Source: Candidatus Rokuibacteriota bacterium
GTDB taxonomy: Bacteria; Methylomirabilota; Methylomirabilia; Rokubacteriales; CSP1-6
DNA length: 9,074 nucleotides
Direction: 5' to 3'
Assembly: GCA_003221595.1 (NCBI GenBank)
Contig: QHSM01000424.1
Coordinates: 1 to 9,074 of the forward strand
In this document: one piece after another, positions 1 to 5,670 of the stretch
How the letters are laid out: every line of letters starts with the position of its first letter
How positions within the stretch are numbered: position 1 is the stretch's first letter
Made by a program: the position numbers and the translations under genes
The notes under the pieces: model-generated
Seen by the model: the letters and a program-made list of their open reading frames with translations, nothing else
What the model was told of the DNA's origin: nothing
Databases searched by the model: none

Positions 1-1
1 G

Positions 2-1474
2 CAGACCCGCTTCGTGCTGAAGAAAGCCCTCGAGGCGAGCCTGCCGCCCATCGTCGTCATCAACAAGATCGACCGGAGCGACGCTCGTCCCGCCGAGGTG
101 CTCGACGAGGTCTACGATCTCTTCATCGACCTGGAAGCGGCCGAGGACCAGCTCGAGTTCCCCGTCGTCTACACGAATGCCCGGACGGGCACCGCCACCG
201 CCAAGCTCGCCGAGACCGGGCGCTCCCTCGAGCCCCTGTTCGAGGCCATCCTGGCCACGGTCCCGGCGCCGCGCTTCGAGCCGGGCGCCGGGCTTCAGTT
301 CCGCGGCGCCATGCTCGACTGGGACGACTACGTCGGCCGGCTCGTCATCGGCCGCATCTTCAACGGCCGGGTCCGCCAGGCCGAGCGCGTCGCCGTCGTG
401 CACCGCGACGGCGCCGTCGAGCTCGCCAAGGTCACGGTCCTCTACGGCTACGAGGGGCTCAAGCGCGTCGAGATCGCCGAGGCGAGCGCGGGCGACCTCG
501 TCGCGATCGCCGGTATCGACTCGATCGAGATCGGCGAGACGGTGGCGGACGCCGAGACGCCCGTCGCGCTCCCGCTGATCCGCATCGACGAGCCGACGGT
601 GTCCATGCTCTTCTCGGCCAACATCTCCCCGCTCGCCGGCAAGGAGGGGCGGTTCGTCACCTCGCCCCAGCTCCGCGACCGGCTCATGAAGGAACGGCAC
701 ATCAACGTCGGCATCCGCGTGGAGGAGACGGGCTCGCCCGATACCTTCCGCGTGTCGGGACGGGGCGAGCTCCAGCTCGCGATCCTGATCGAGATGATGC
801 GCCGCGAGGGGTTCGAGCTCGAGGTGGGCAAGCCGACCATCATCACGCGGACCGAGAACGGCCAGACGCTCGAGCCGATGGAGTACCTGGTCATCGACAT
901 CCCCGAGGCGTTCATCGGCGCGGTGACCCAGAAGATCGGGCCGCGCCGGGGCGCGATGGCCAAGATGGTGAACCACGGCACCGGCCGCGTCCGGCTCGAG
1001 TATCGGATCCCGGCCCGCGGCCTCATCGGCTATCGGACCGAGTTCCTCACGGACACGCGGGGCACCGGCCTCCTCAACCATCTCTTCGACGGCTGGGACG
1101 TCTGGCAGGGTGAGATCGCCCATCGCCAGTCGGGCGCTCTCGTCGCCGACCGATCGGGACGCACCACCGCGTATGCCATCGACAACCTCCAGGCCCGCGG
1201 CGTCATGTTCGTCGCGCCCGGCCTCGAGGTCTACGAGGGGATGATCGTCGGCGAGAACGCCCGCGAGAGCGACATGGACGTGAACATCACCAAGGAAAAG
1301 AAGCTCACGAACATGCGCGCCTCGACCGCCGACGAGGCCGCGAAGCTGACCCCGGCCCACGTCATGAACCTCGAGCAGAGTCTCGAGTGGATCCGCGAGG
1401 ACGAGCTGCTCGAGGTCACGCCGAAGTCGCTCCGCCTGCGCAAGCGCGGTCTGAGCGGTCGCCGCCGCTTCTAG
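2..1474 (+). CDS. typA: TypA/BipA ribosome-associated GTPase, 5'-truncated by the window edge
   Basis: Translational GTPase of the EF-G/LepA class that binds the 70S ribosome and supports ribosome assembly and stress or low-temperature growth. The frame is open from base 2 (QTRFVLKKALE), so the gene enters from the left; a GTG at 14 is internal, not a start. About 490 codons are present, against roughly 600 residues for the family, so the P-loop and switch regions are outside the window. Visible are the G4 motif NKID (residues 21-24 of the fragment), a G5-like YTNARTGTA, an EF-Tu-like beta-barrel domain starting around GLQFRGAMLDWDDYVGR, and the EF-G-like core with SGRGELQLAILIEMMRREGF. The TypA-specific C-terminal segment has ARGLIGYRTEFLTDTRGTG and KKLTNMRAS, ending in the basic tail SLRLRKRGLSGRRRF. 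No frameshift is seen. The downstream gene converges after 16 bp with no evident hairpin terminator. The C-terminal domain makes TypA much likelier than LepA or EF-G. Confidence 0.97.
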   Translation, partial: QTRFVLKKALEASLPPIVVINKIDRSDARPAEVLDEVYDLFIDLEAAEDQLEFPVVYTNARTGTATAKLAETGRSLEPLFEAILATVPAPRFEPGAGLQFRGAMLDWDDYVGRLVIGRIFNGRVRQAERVAVVHRDGAVELAKVTVLYGYEGLKRVEIAEASAGDLVAIAGIDSIEIGETVADAETPVALPLIRIDEPTVSMLFSANISPLAGKEGRFVTSPQLRDRLMKERHINVGIRVEETGSPDTFRVSGRGELQLAILIEMMRREGFELEVGKPTIITRTENGQTLEPMEYLVIDIPEAFIGAVTQKIGPRRGAMAKMVNHGTGRVRLEYRIPARGLIGYRTEFLTDTRGTGLLNHLFDGWDVWQGEIAHRQSGALVADRSGRTTAYAIDNLQARGVMFVAPGLEVYEGMIVGENARESDMDVNITKEKKLTNMRASTADEAAKLTPAHVMNLEQSLEWIREDELLEVTPKSLRLRKRGLSGRRRF

Positions 1475-1490
1475 ACTCGACCGCGCCGCC

Positions 1491-2372
1491 TCAGAGCTGC
1501 AGCACCACGATCCCTCCGACGGTCACCGCGACGCCGAGCACCGCCCGCGCCGTCAAGCGCTCGCCGAGGAAGGCGACCGCCAGCGGGATCGCGAACATCG
1601 GCGCCGTGGAGGACAGCACCGACGCGACCGCCACGCCGGCGTACTTGACGCCGGCGACGAACATGACCGAGCTCACCGACGTGATCACGCCCAGCACGAC
1701 GATCCGGAGCCATGCGCTCCGGCCGCTCACGGCCAGCGCGCGCGGGGTGCCCCGCGCCCACGGGGTGAGCCAGAGGAACGCCGAGGCGAGCGGCAGGCGG
1801 ATCGCCTGCGCGGTGACCGCGTCCATCTCGGCGAGGGGCGGCTTGACCAGCACGGTCGAGACCGCCCAGGCGAGCGACGCGAGGGCGGCCGTCCCCACGC
1901 CGAACCAGAAGCGCTCCTCCGGCGGGCGCTCGGCCCACGGCGCGACGATGAGCACGAGACCGCCCAGCGTCACCAGCGCGCCCACGACGATCGGCAGGGT
2001 GATCGGCTCGTCGAGGCACAGGGCGGCGATCGCGGCGGCGCCGAGCGGATAGGTCGTCGAGATCGTCATGGCGCGGGCGAGGCCGAGCGCGCGCGTGCTC
2101 TCGAAGAACACGGTGTCGCCGAGCGCGATCGCCACCACGATCGAGAGCGCCAGCAGCGCCCACGCGAGCGCCGAGATCGTGGCGAAGATGCCGGGACCGG
2201 CCGTCGCCACGACCCACGCGACGAGGATCGCGCCGCCGATCGTCGAGCGCACGGCGTTGACGGCCACCGAGCCCAGCGCCGGCATCAGCGTCCGCGCCAG
2301 CAGGCTCGTGACCGCCCACGCCATCGCCGAGCCCAGCGCGGCCAGGGCGCCGAGGGTCGTCTCGGAGATCAC
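1491..2372 (-). CDS. EamA/DMT-superfamily permease (10-TM drug/metabolite transporter type)
   Basis: Inner-membrane permease of the drug/metabolite transporter superfamily. The substrate cannot be read from sequence; relatives export amino acids, metabolites or drugs. With the GTG at 2372 the product is 293 residues, the usual size for ten helices in two EamA repeats. Repeat one starts at TLGALAALGSAMAWAVTSLL and includes ALGDTVFFESTRALG and an STTYPLGAAAIA segment ending in an LDEPIT motif. Repeat two starts near FGVGTAALASLAWAVSTVLV and ends with SSTAPMFAIPLAVAFLGERL and a last helix GVAVTVGGIVVLQL; the paired DEP/GER motifs are typical. The frame runs upstream through an ATG at 2432 (313 residues) to 2603, but the upstream part has no transporter features and would run into the divergent hydrolase gene. 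GTG 2372 is preferred because EamA homology starts there; no clear Shine-Dalgarno decides between 2372 and 2432. It stands alone on its strand. Confidence 0.9.
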   Translation of the reverse strand: MISETTLGALAALGSAMAWAVTSLLARTLMPALGSVAVNAVRSTIGGAILVAWVVATAGPGIFATISALAWALLALSIVVAIALGDTVFFESTRALGLARAMTISTTYPLGAAAIAALCLDEPITLPIVVGALVTLGGLVLIVAPWAERPPEERFWFGVGTAALASLAWAVSTVLVKPPLAEMDAVTAQAIRLPLASAFLWLTPWARGTPRALAVSGRSAWLRIVVLGVITSVSSVMFVAGVKYAGVAVASVLSSTAPMFAIPLAVAFLGERLTARAVLGVAVTVGGIVVLQL

Positions 2373-2444
2373 CGGGGAACGGGCGGGGCTGTGTCGGGCC
2401 GGGACGAGCTCCCGGCTCGACAACTCGGGCATCGCACGGCGAAG

Positions 2445-2450
2445 ATCATA
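2445..2450 (-). promoter_or_regulatory. Candidate -10 element for the EamA permease
   Basis: Read on the minus strand this is TATGAT, a 5/6 match to the TATAAT -10 consensus, in an otherwise GC-rich divergent gap. A start site near 2438 would give a leader of about 65 nt to the GTG at 2372, or almost none to the ATG at 2432. No good -35 hexamer sits 16-18 bp upstream, so this is a weak call. Confidence 0.3.
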
Positions 2451-2454
2451 CACC

Positions 2455-3297
2455 GTGAAGATTCTCGTCGCGGCGGCCGTCCTCGTCGGGGGCTTCGTGC
2501 TGCTGAGCCTGGTGAGCTTCTGGCTCGCCGTGCGCCCGCCGCGGATCGCCATCCCGCTCCGCCCGGACGAATTCCGCCTGGCCGTCGAGGAGGTGACGAT
2601 CACCGCCGGCGACGGCGTGAAGCTCGCCGCGTGGCTGGCGGCCCGGCCCGGCGCGCCGGCCCTCGTGCTGCTCCACGGCTATCCGGCCGAGAAGGCGGAT
2701 GTGCTCCCGATCGCCGCGGCGCTGGCGCCGCGCTTCACCGTCCTCCTGCTCGACCAGCGCTACTTCGGCGCGAGCGGCGGCCGCGCGACCACGATCGGCT
2801 TTCGCGAGCGCGGTGATCTCCGGCACGCGATCGACTACCTGGCCGCGCGCGGCTTCGGCGAGGTCGGCGTCTTCGGCCTCTCGCTGGGCGGGGCGGTGGC
2901 GCTGCTGGCCGCCGCCGAGGACGACCGCATCCGCGCCGTCGCCGCCTACGCGCCCTTCGCCGATCTGCGCTCGCTCGGCTACGAGCTCTACGGCTGGCTC
3001 GGGATGCTCAAATATCCGTTCGTGGCGCTGCTGCGGGGCTGGTCACTCCTGTTCTTCGGCCACGACATCACCGCCGTGTCGCCCGAGCGCGCCGCCGCGA
3101 GACTCTCGATTCCGGTCCTGCTCGTCGCCAGCCGTACGGACGAGCAGATCCCCTTCGCGCACGCCGAGCGGCTCCGCCGGGCCCTCGCGCGGAACCCGCG
3201 CGCCGAGCTCGTCGCGCTGGACCGCGGCCGTCACGGCGAGCTGCCGACCGGGTTCGAGGCGCGCCTGGCCGAGTTTTTCCTGCTATATGTGAGGTGA
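2455..3297 (+). CDS. Membrane-anchored alpha/beta hydrolase (serine hydrolase, Hydrolase_4/BEM46-like)
   Basis: Serine hydrolase of the alpha/beta fold, 280 residues from the GTG at 2455. Residues 1-26 (VKILVAAAVLVGGFVLLSLV and following) are an uncleaved-looking signal anchor, so the catalytic domain probably faces the periplasm or outer membrane surface. The catalytic machinery is complete: oxyanion-hole HG at 74-75 (LLHGYPAEKADV), nucleophile elbow GLSLG with Ser143, acid Asp229 (SRTDEQIP) and base His260 (GRHGELP). DQRYFGASGG at 100-109 is the strand and loop typical of BEM46/YqkD-like acyl hydrolases. The substrate (ester, peptide or lipid) is not readable. The frame stays open upstream to 2068, but that part is antisense to the permease and is not credible; GTG 2455 places the anchor at the N-terminus. 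The gene ends 21 bp before ald on the same strand, and its stop codon lies inside the palindrome there. Confidence 0.88.
   Translation: MKILVAAAVLVGGFVLLSLVSFWLAVRPPRIAIPLRPDEFRLAVEEVTITAGDGVKLAAWLAARPGAPALVLLHGYPAEKADVLPIAAALAPRFTVLLLDQRYFGASGGRATTIGFRERGDLRHAIDYLAARGFGEVGVFGLSLGGAVALLAAAEDDRIRAVAAYAPFADLRSLGYELYGWLGMLKYPFVALLRGWSLLFFGHDITAVSPERAAARLSIPVLLVASRTDEQIPFAHAERLRRALARNPRAELVALDRGRHGELPTGFEARLAEFFLLYVR
3281..3289 (+). promoter_or_regulatory. Candidate extended -10 promoter for ald
   Basis: TGCTATATG reads as an extended -10 element (TGn followed by TATATG, 4/6 to TATAAT) in the last codons of the hydrolase gene. It is one of the few AT-rich spots here and follows a T-run at 3274-3278. 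No -35 hexamer is recognisable. A start site about 7 nt downstream, near 3296, would fall within the 3293-3308 palindrome, the classic place for a repressor operator. Confidence 0.3.
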
Positions 3298-3308
3298 CGT
3301 ACGTCACC
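3293..3308. promoter_or_regulatory. Perfect 16-bp palindrome, likely operator of ald
   Basis: GGTGACGTACGTCACC equals its own reverse complement over all 16 bases. It covers the hydrolase stop codon (TGA at 3295-3297) and ends one base before the AGGAGG ribosome binding site of ald (3309-3314). The position fits a homodimeric repressor or activator controlling ald, and ald genes are commonly regulated by local transcription factors. If transcribed it could also fold as a 6-bp stem with a GTAC loop beside the Shine-Dalgarno. The cognate regulator is not in the window. Confidence 0.6.
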
Positions 3309-3318
3309 AGGAGGCGGC

Positions 3319-4431
3319 ATGAACGTCGGGGTTCCGCGTGAGATCAAGCCGGGCGAGCAGCGCGTTGCCCTCACGCCGGCCGGCGCCCGCGCCCTCACCG
3401 AGGCGGGCCATCGCGTCGCCGTCGAGCAAGACGCCGGCGCCGGAAGCGGCATCCGCGACGAGGAGTACACGGCGGTCGGCGCCGAGCTCGCCGCGGTCGA
3501 CGAGGTCTGGCGGCGCGCCGACCTGGTGCTGAAGGTGAAGGAGCCGCTCGCGCCCGAGGTCGCGCGGCTCCGAGACGGCCAGATCCTCTTCACGTACCTT
3601 CATCTGGCGCCGGCGCCGGAGCTGACGCGCGGGCTCCGCGCCACCGGGGCCATCGCCCTCGCCTACGAGACGGTCCAGCGCCCCGACGGGAGCCTTCCGC
3701 TCCTGACGCCGATGAGCGAGGTCGCCGGACGCCTCGCGGTCCAGGAGGGCGCCTTCTACCTGGGGCGCGCCCACGGCGGCCGCGGCATCCTCCTCTCCGG
3801 CGTGCCGGGCGTCCCGCCCGGCAACATCGTGATCATCGGCGCCGGCACGGCGGGCGTCAGCGCCGCCCGGATCGCCGTCGGGCTCGGCGCCGACGTATCG
3901 ATCCTCGACGTGAACCTCGACCGGCTGCGCCAGGTCGACGATCTGTTCCGCGGCCGGGTGGTCACGCTGATGTCGAACAGCTTCAACCTCGACCAGGTCG
4001 TGCGCCGCGCCGACCTGCTGATCGGCGCCGTGCTGGTCGCCGGGGCGCGGGCGCCCGTGCTCGTCACCAAGGAGATGGTGACGCAGATGAAGGAAGGCTC
4101 CGTCATCGTGGACATCGCGGTCGATCAGGGCGGCTGCGTCGCGACCATTCATCCGACGACGCTGCTCGACCCCGTCTACCTGGTCGACGGCGTCGTCCAC
4201 TACGGCGTCGCCAACATGCCGGCGCTCGTCCCCCGCACGTCGACGTTCGCGCTCACGAACGCGACGCTCCCGTACGCCCTCGAGCTGGCCACGCGCGGCG
4301 TGGTGGCGGCGGTGCGCGCGAACCCGGTGCTGGCCAGGGGCGTCAACGTCTGGCGCGGCAAGGTCGTGCACCCGGCGGTCGCCGAGGCGCTCGGCGAGAA
4401 GCCGGCACCGCTCGACGCGAGCCTCTCCTGA
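3319..4431 (+). CDS. ald: Alanine dehydrogenase (NAD-dependent)
   Basis: Cytosolic enzyme catalysing reversible oxidative deamination of L-alanine to pyruvate and ammonium with NAD+ (EC 1.4.1.1). It serves alanine catabolism, or in reverse ammonium assimilation and NADH reoxidation. At 370 residues it is full length. The N-terminal substrate domain has the signature VGVPREIKPGEQRVALTPAG with Arg15, then Lys74 in LKVKEP and His95 in TYLHLAP, the known pyruvate-binding and catalytic positions. YETVQ and LLTPMSEVAGRLA follow. The Rossmann domain has GAGTAG at 174-179 and Asp197 closing strand two (SILDVN), which favours NAD over NADP. Catalytic Asp269 lies in VDIAVDQGGC, and VANMPALVPRTSTFALTNAT is the family hallmark. 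The ATG at 3319 has an excellent AGGAGG 5 bp upstream. The gene follows the hydrolase by 21 bp and overlaps the DUF72 gene. Absence of the transhydrogenase domain arrangement excludes PntA. Confidence 0.97.
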   Translation: MNVGVPREIKPGEQRVALTPAGARALTEAGHRVAVEQDAGAGSGIRDEEYTAVGAELAAVDEVWRRADLVLKVKEPLAPEVARLRDGQILFTYLHLAPAPELTRGLRATGAIALAYETVQRPDGSLPLLTPMSEVAGRLAVQEGAFYLGRAHGGRGILLSGVPGVPPGNIVIIGAGTAGVSAARIAVGLGADVSILDVNLDRLRQVDDLFRGRVVTLMSNSFNLDQVVRRADLLIGAVLVAGARAPVLVTKEMVTQMKEGSVIVDIAVDQGGCVATIHPTTLLDPVYLVDGVVHYGVANMPALVPRTSTFALTNATLPYALELATRGVVAAVRANPVLARGVNVWRGKVVHPAVAEALGEKPAPLDASLS

Positions 4432-5138
4432 ACATTCGCGTCGGGACCTCCGGCTACAACTATCCGGAGTGGCGCGGGACGTTCTATCCCGACAAGCTGC
4501 CGGCCGCGAAGATGCTCGCGTATTACGTCGAGCGCTTCGCCACCGTCGAGATCAACGCGACGTTCTACCGGATGCCGAACGCCAAGACGCTCGCGACGTG
4601 GGCGGCGACCGCTCCCGCCGGCTTCACGTACGTCCTGAAGGCTCCGCAACAGATCACGCACTTCGCCCGGCTTCGTGACGTCGACGAGCCGCTCCGCCAC
4701 TTCTCCGACACGGCGGCCACGCTCGGCGACAAGCTGGGGCCGGTCCTCTTCCAGCTCCCCCCGAACTTCAAGAAGGCTGCCGATCGGCTCGGCGCCCTGC
4801 TGGCGGCCTGGCCCGCCGAGCGTCGCGTCGCCCTCGAGTTCCGTCACGAGAGCTGGTTCGACGACGAGGTGTACGCGCTTCTGCGAACCCGGAATGCTGC
4901 CCTCTGCGTCGCCGACACCGACGAGGGCTCGACGCCTGCTGTCGCGACGGCGGACTTCGGCTATCTCCGGCTGCGCGCGGCCGAGTACACCGACGATCAG
5001 TTGCGACGATGGCTCGACACGATGGCGCGCGTCGGCGCCGGCTGGCGCGACACCTATGTCTTCTTCAAGCACGAGGCTGAGTCGACTCGCCGCGCGTTGG
5101 CCTTACAAACTCTGATCCCCACGCACGGGCAGCCCTGA
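4428..5138 (+). CDS. DUF72 family protein (TIM-barrel-like), apparently CTG-initiated
   Basis: Member of the DUF72 family (PF01904), a TIM-barrel-like domain of unsettled biochemical role. Starting at CTG 4428 the product is 236 residues. It opens with the expected first strand NIRVGTSGYNYPEWRGTFYP and continues with VEINATFYRMP (41-50), a Lys in VLKAPQQITH (residue 71), FQLPP (108-112), LEFRHESWF (136-144), Asp163 in VADTDEG and a C-terminal TYVFFKHE (209-216). These are the recurrent conserved blocks of the family. The frame contains no ATG, GTG or TTG near the expected start: the first ATG is at 4512 and would remove 28 conserved residues. CTG 4428 overlaps the ald stop in the arrangement CTGA, the same geometry as the common ATGA coupling, so translational coupling to ald is likely. 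A sequencing error or ATG-to-CTG mutation is the alternative. No strong Shine-Dalgarno is visible. Family assignment is firm; the start is not. Confidence 0.88.
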   Translation: MNIRVGTSGYNYPEWRGTFYPDKLPAAKMLAYYVERFATVEINATFYRMPNAKTLATWAATAPAGFTYVLKAPQQITHFARLRDVDEPLRHFSDTAATLGDKLGPVLFQLPPNFKKAADRLGALLAAWPAERRVALEFRHESWFDDEVYALLRTRNAALCVADTDEGSTPAVATADFGYLRLRAAEYTDDQLRRWLDTMARVGAGWRDTYVFFKHEAESTRRALALQTLIPTHGQP

Positions 5139-5172
5139 AGAGGATTCCCCAGGACGGTCCCGCGGCCGGCCG

Positions 5173-5231
5173 TTGAGCCTCTCGAGCGATTCTCGGGCCG
5201 CACAACTCGCTTGACCACCCCGAGGGCTCAA
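5173..5231. repeat. Nested inverted repeats in the intergenic region before the small exported protein
   Basis: Two pairs of arms are visible. TTGAGCC at 5173-5179 is complementary to GGCTCAA at 5225-5231, and CTCGGG at 5192-5197 to CCCGAG at 5219-5224. Both pairs can form at once, as the right arms are contiguous and the left arms are separated by a 12-nt bulge. There is no T-run afterwards, so a standard intrinsic terminator is unlikely. The element encloses the candidate -35 box of the next gene. Confidence 0.3.
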
Positions 5232-5239
5232 GCAATCAT
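5211..5239 (+). promoter_or_regulatory. Candidate sigma70-type promoter for the small exported protein
   Basis: TTGACC at 5211-5216 matches the -35 consensus at 5/6. Exactly 17 bp later, AATCAT at 5234-5239 matches TATAAT at 4/6. The predicted start site, about 5245-5246, coincides with the GTG at 5245, which has no Shine-Dalgarno. A leaderless transcript is therefore possible. Confidence 0.4.
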
Positions 5240-5244
5240 GTGGC

Positions 5245-5529
5245 GTGTTTCAGCGCGCCATTGTCGTCCTTCTCGTCACCGCCCTTCTCGGGCTGGTGCC
5301 CGCCGCCTACGCAGATCCACCTGACCCGACGTGGCTCGGCGGTTATTGGAACGATGACGATTTCGACAGCGTCTTCTTTGCGATCGTCAGTATGTGCGCC
5401 GTCGAAGCCGCATCGCTCACCGTGCTCGGACCCCTGTGGACCCTTCCCATCGACGTCCAGGCGTTGCAACCGAGCTTCGTCCAGGTCTCGTCTCACGCCG
5501 CTGCTTCCCCCCGCTCGCCACCAATCTAG
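5245..5529 (+). CDS. Small exported protein of unknown function
   Basis: A 94-residue frame from the GTG at 5245. Residues 1-23 form a textbook Sec signal peptide: Arg4, a hydrophobic core AIVVLLVTALLGLVP, and a cleavage site AYA before DPP. The mature part would be about 71 residues. It opens with PPDPTWLGGYWNDDDFDSV, a Trp-rich, acidic stretch (NDDDFD at 36-41), then a moderately hydrophobic segment at 42-65 with a single Cys51. The Pro/Ser-rich tail ends in SPRSPPI. I do not recognise a named family and assign no function. The signal peptide, a plausible promoter just upstream and the lack of any better frame here argue that it is real. It sits between the DUF72 gene (106 bp away) and the glycosyltransferase pair (about 140 bp away) and is probably a separate transcript. 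Export to the periplasm or cell surface is inferred. The same strand has other open frames here, but they have Arg/Ser-rich shadow composition. Confidence 0.65.
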   Translation: MFQRAIVVLLVTALLGLVPAAYADPPDPTWLGGYWNDDDFDSVFFAIVSMCAVEAASLTVLGPLWTLPIDVQALQPSFVQVSSHAAASPRSPPI

Positions 5530-5579
5530 CGTCCCTGCCCGAGTCCTGATACTCGACAAGCGCCCCTGCCGGGTCGGCC

Positions 5580-5598
5580 AGCACCCCTCGTGGGTGTT
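5580..5598 (+). terminator. Possible hairpin after the small exported protein gene
   Basis: AGCACCC at 5580-5586 pairs with GGGTGTT at 5592-5598 (seven pairs, one G-U) around a 5-nt CTCGT loop. It lies 50 bp past the stop at 5529. The following bases (CTGTGTCTGC) are only modestly T-rich, so it is a weak terminator candidate. A smaller hairpin, CGAGT/ACTCG at 5540-5555, precedes it. Confidence 0.25.
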
Positions 5599-5670
5599 CT
5601 GTGTCTGCACAAGACCGCCTGGCTCTACGCCCGAGGCGATCGCTGTTTGCATGGGGGATCGCATGCACAT

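Noticed and set aside
1475..1490. Shared bidirectional terminator between typA and the permease
   Set aside because: The 16-bp gap contains no inverted repeat or T-run.
1387..2052. Plus-strand open frame across the typA 3' end and the permease
   Set aside because: Antisense shadow of the permease gene with Thr/Ser/Ala-rich composition and no recognisable domain; it also overlaps typA out of frame.
1471..2319. Long minus-strand open frame over the permease gene
   Set aside because: Its product is Arg/Gly/Ala-rich low-complexity sequence, the usual high-GC shadow of the EamA gene in another frame.
2068..2454. Upstream extension of the hydrolase frame
   Set aside because: It is antisense to the permease coding region, shows no domain, and would bury the N-terminal membrane anchor inside the protein.
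3304..4371. 355-codon minus-strand frame opposite ald
   Set aside because: Asp/His/Arg-rich shadow composition exactly opposite a well-supported ald gene.
5163..5172. CGGCCGGCCG palindrome as a terminator for ald-DUF72
   Set aside because: A 10-base GC-only palindrome with no loop or T-run; such motifs are expected by chance in DNA this GC-rich.
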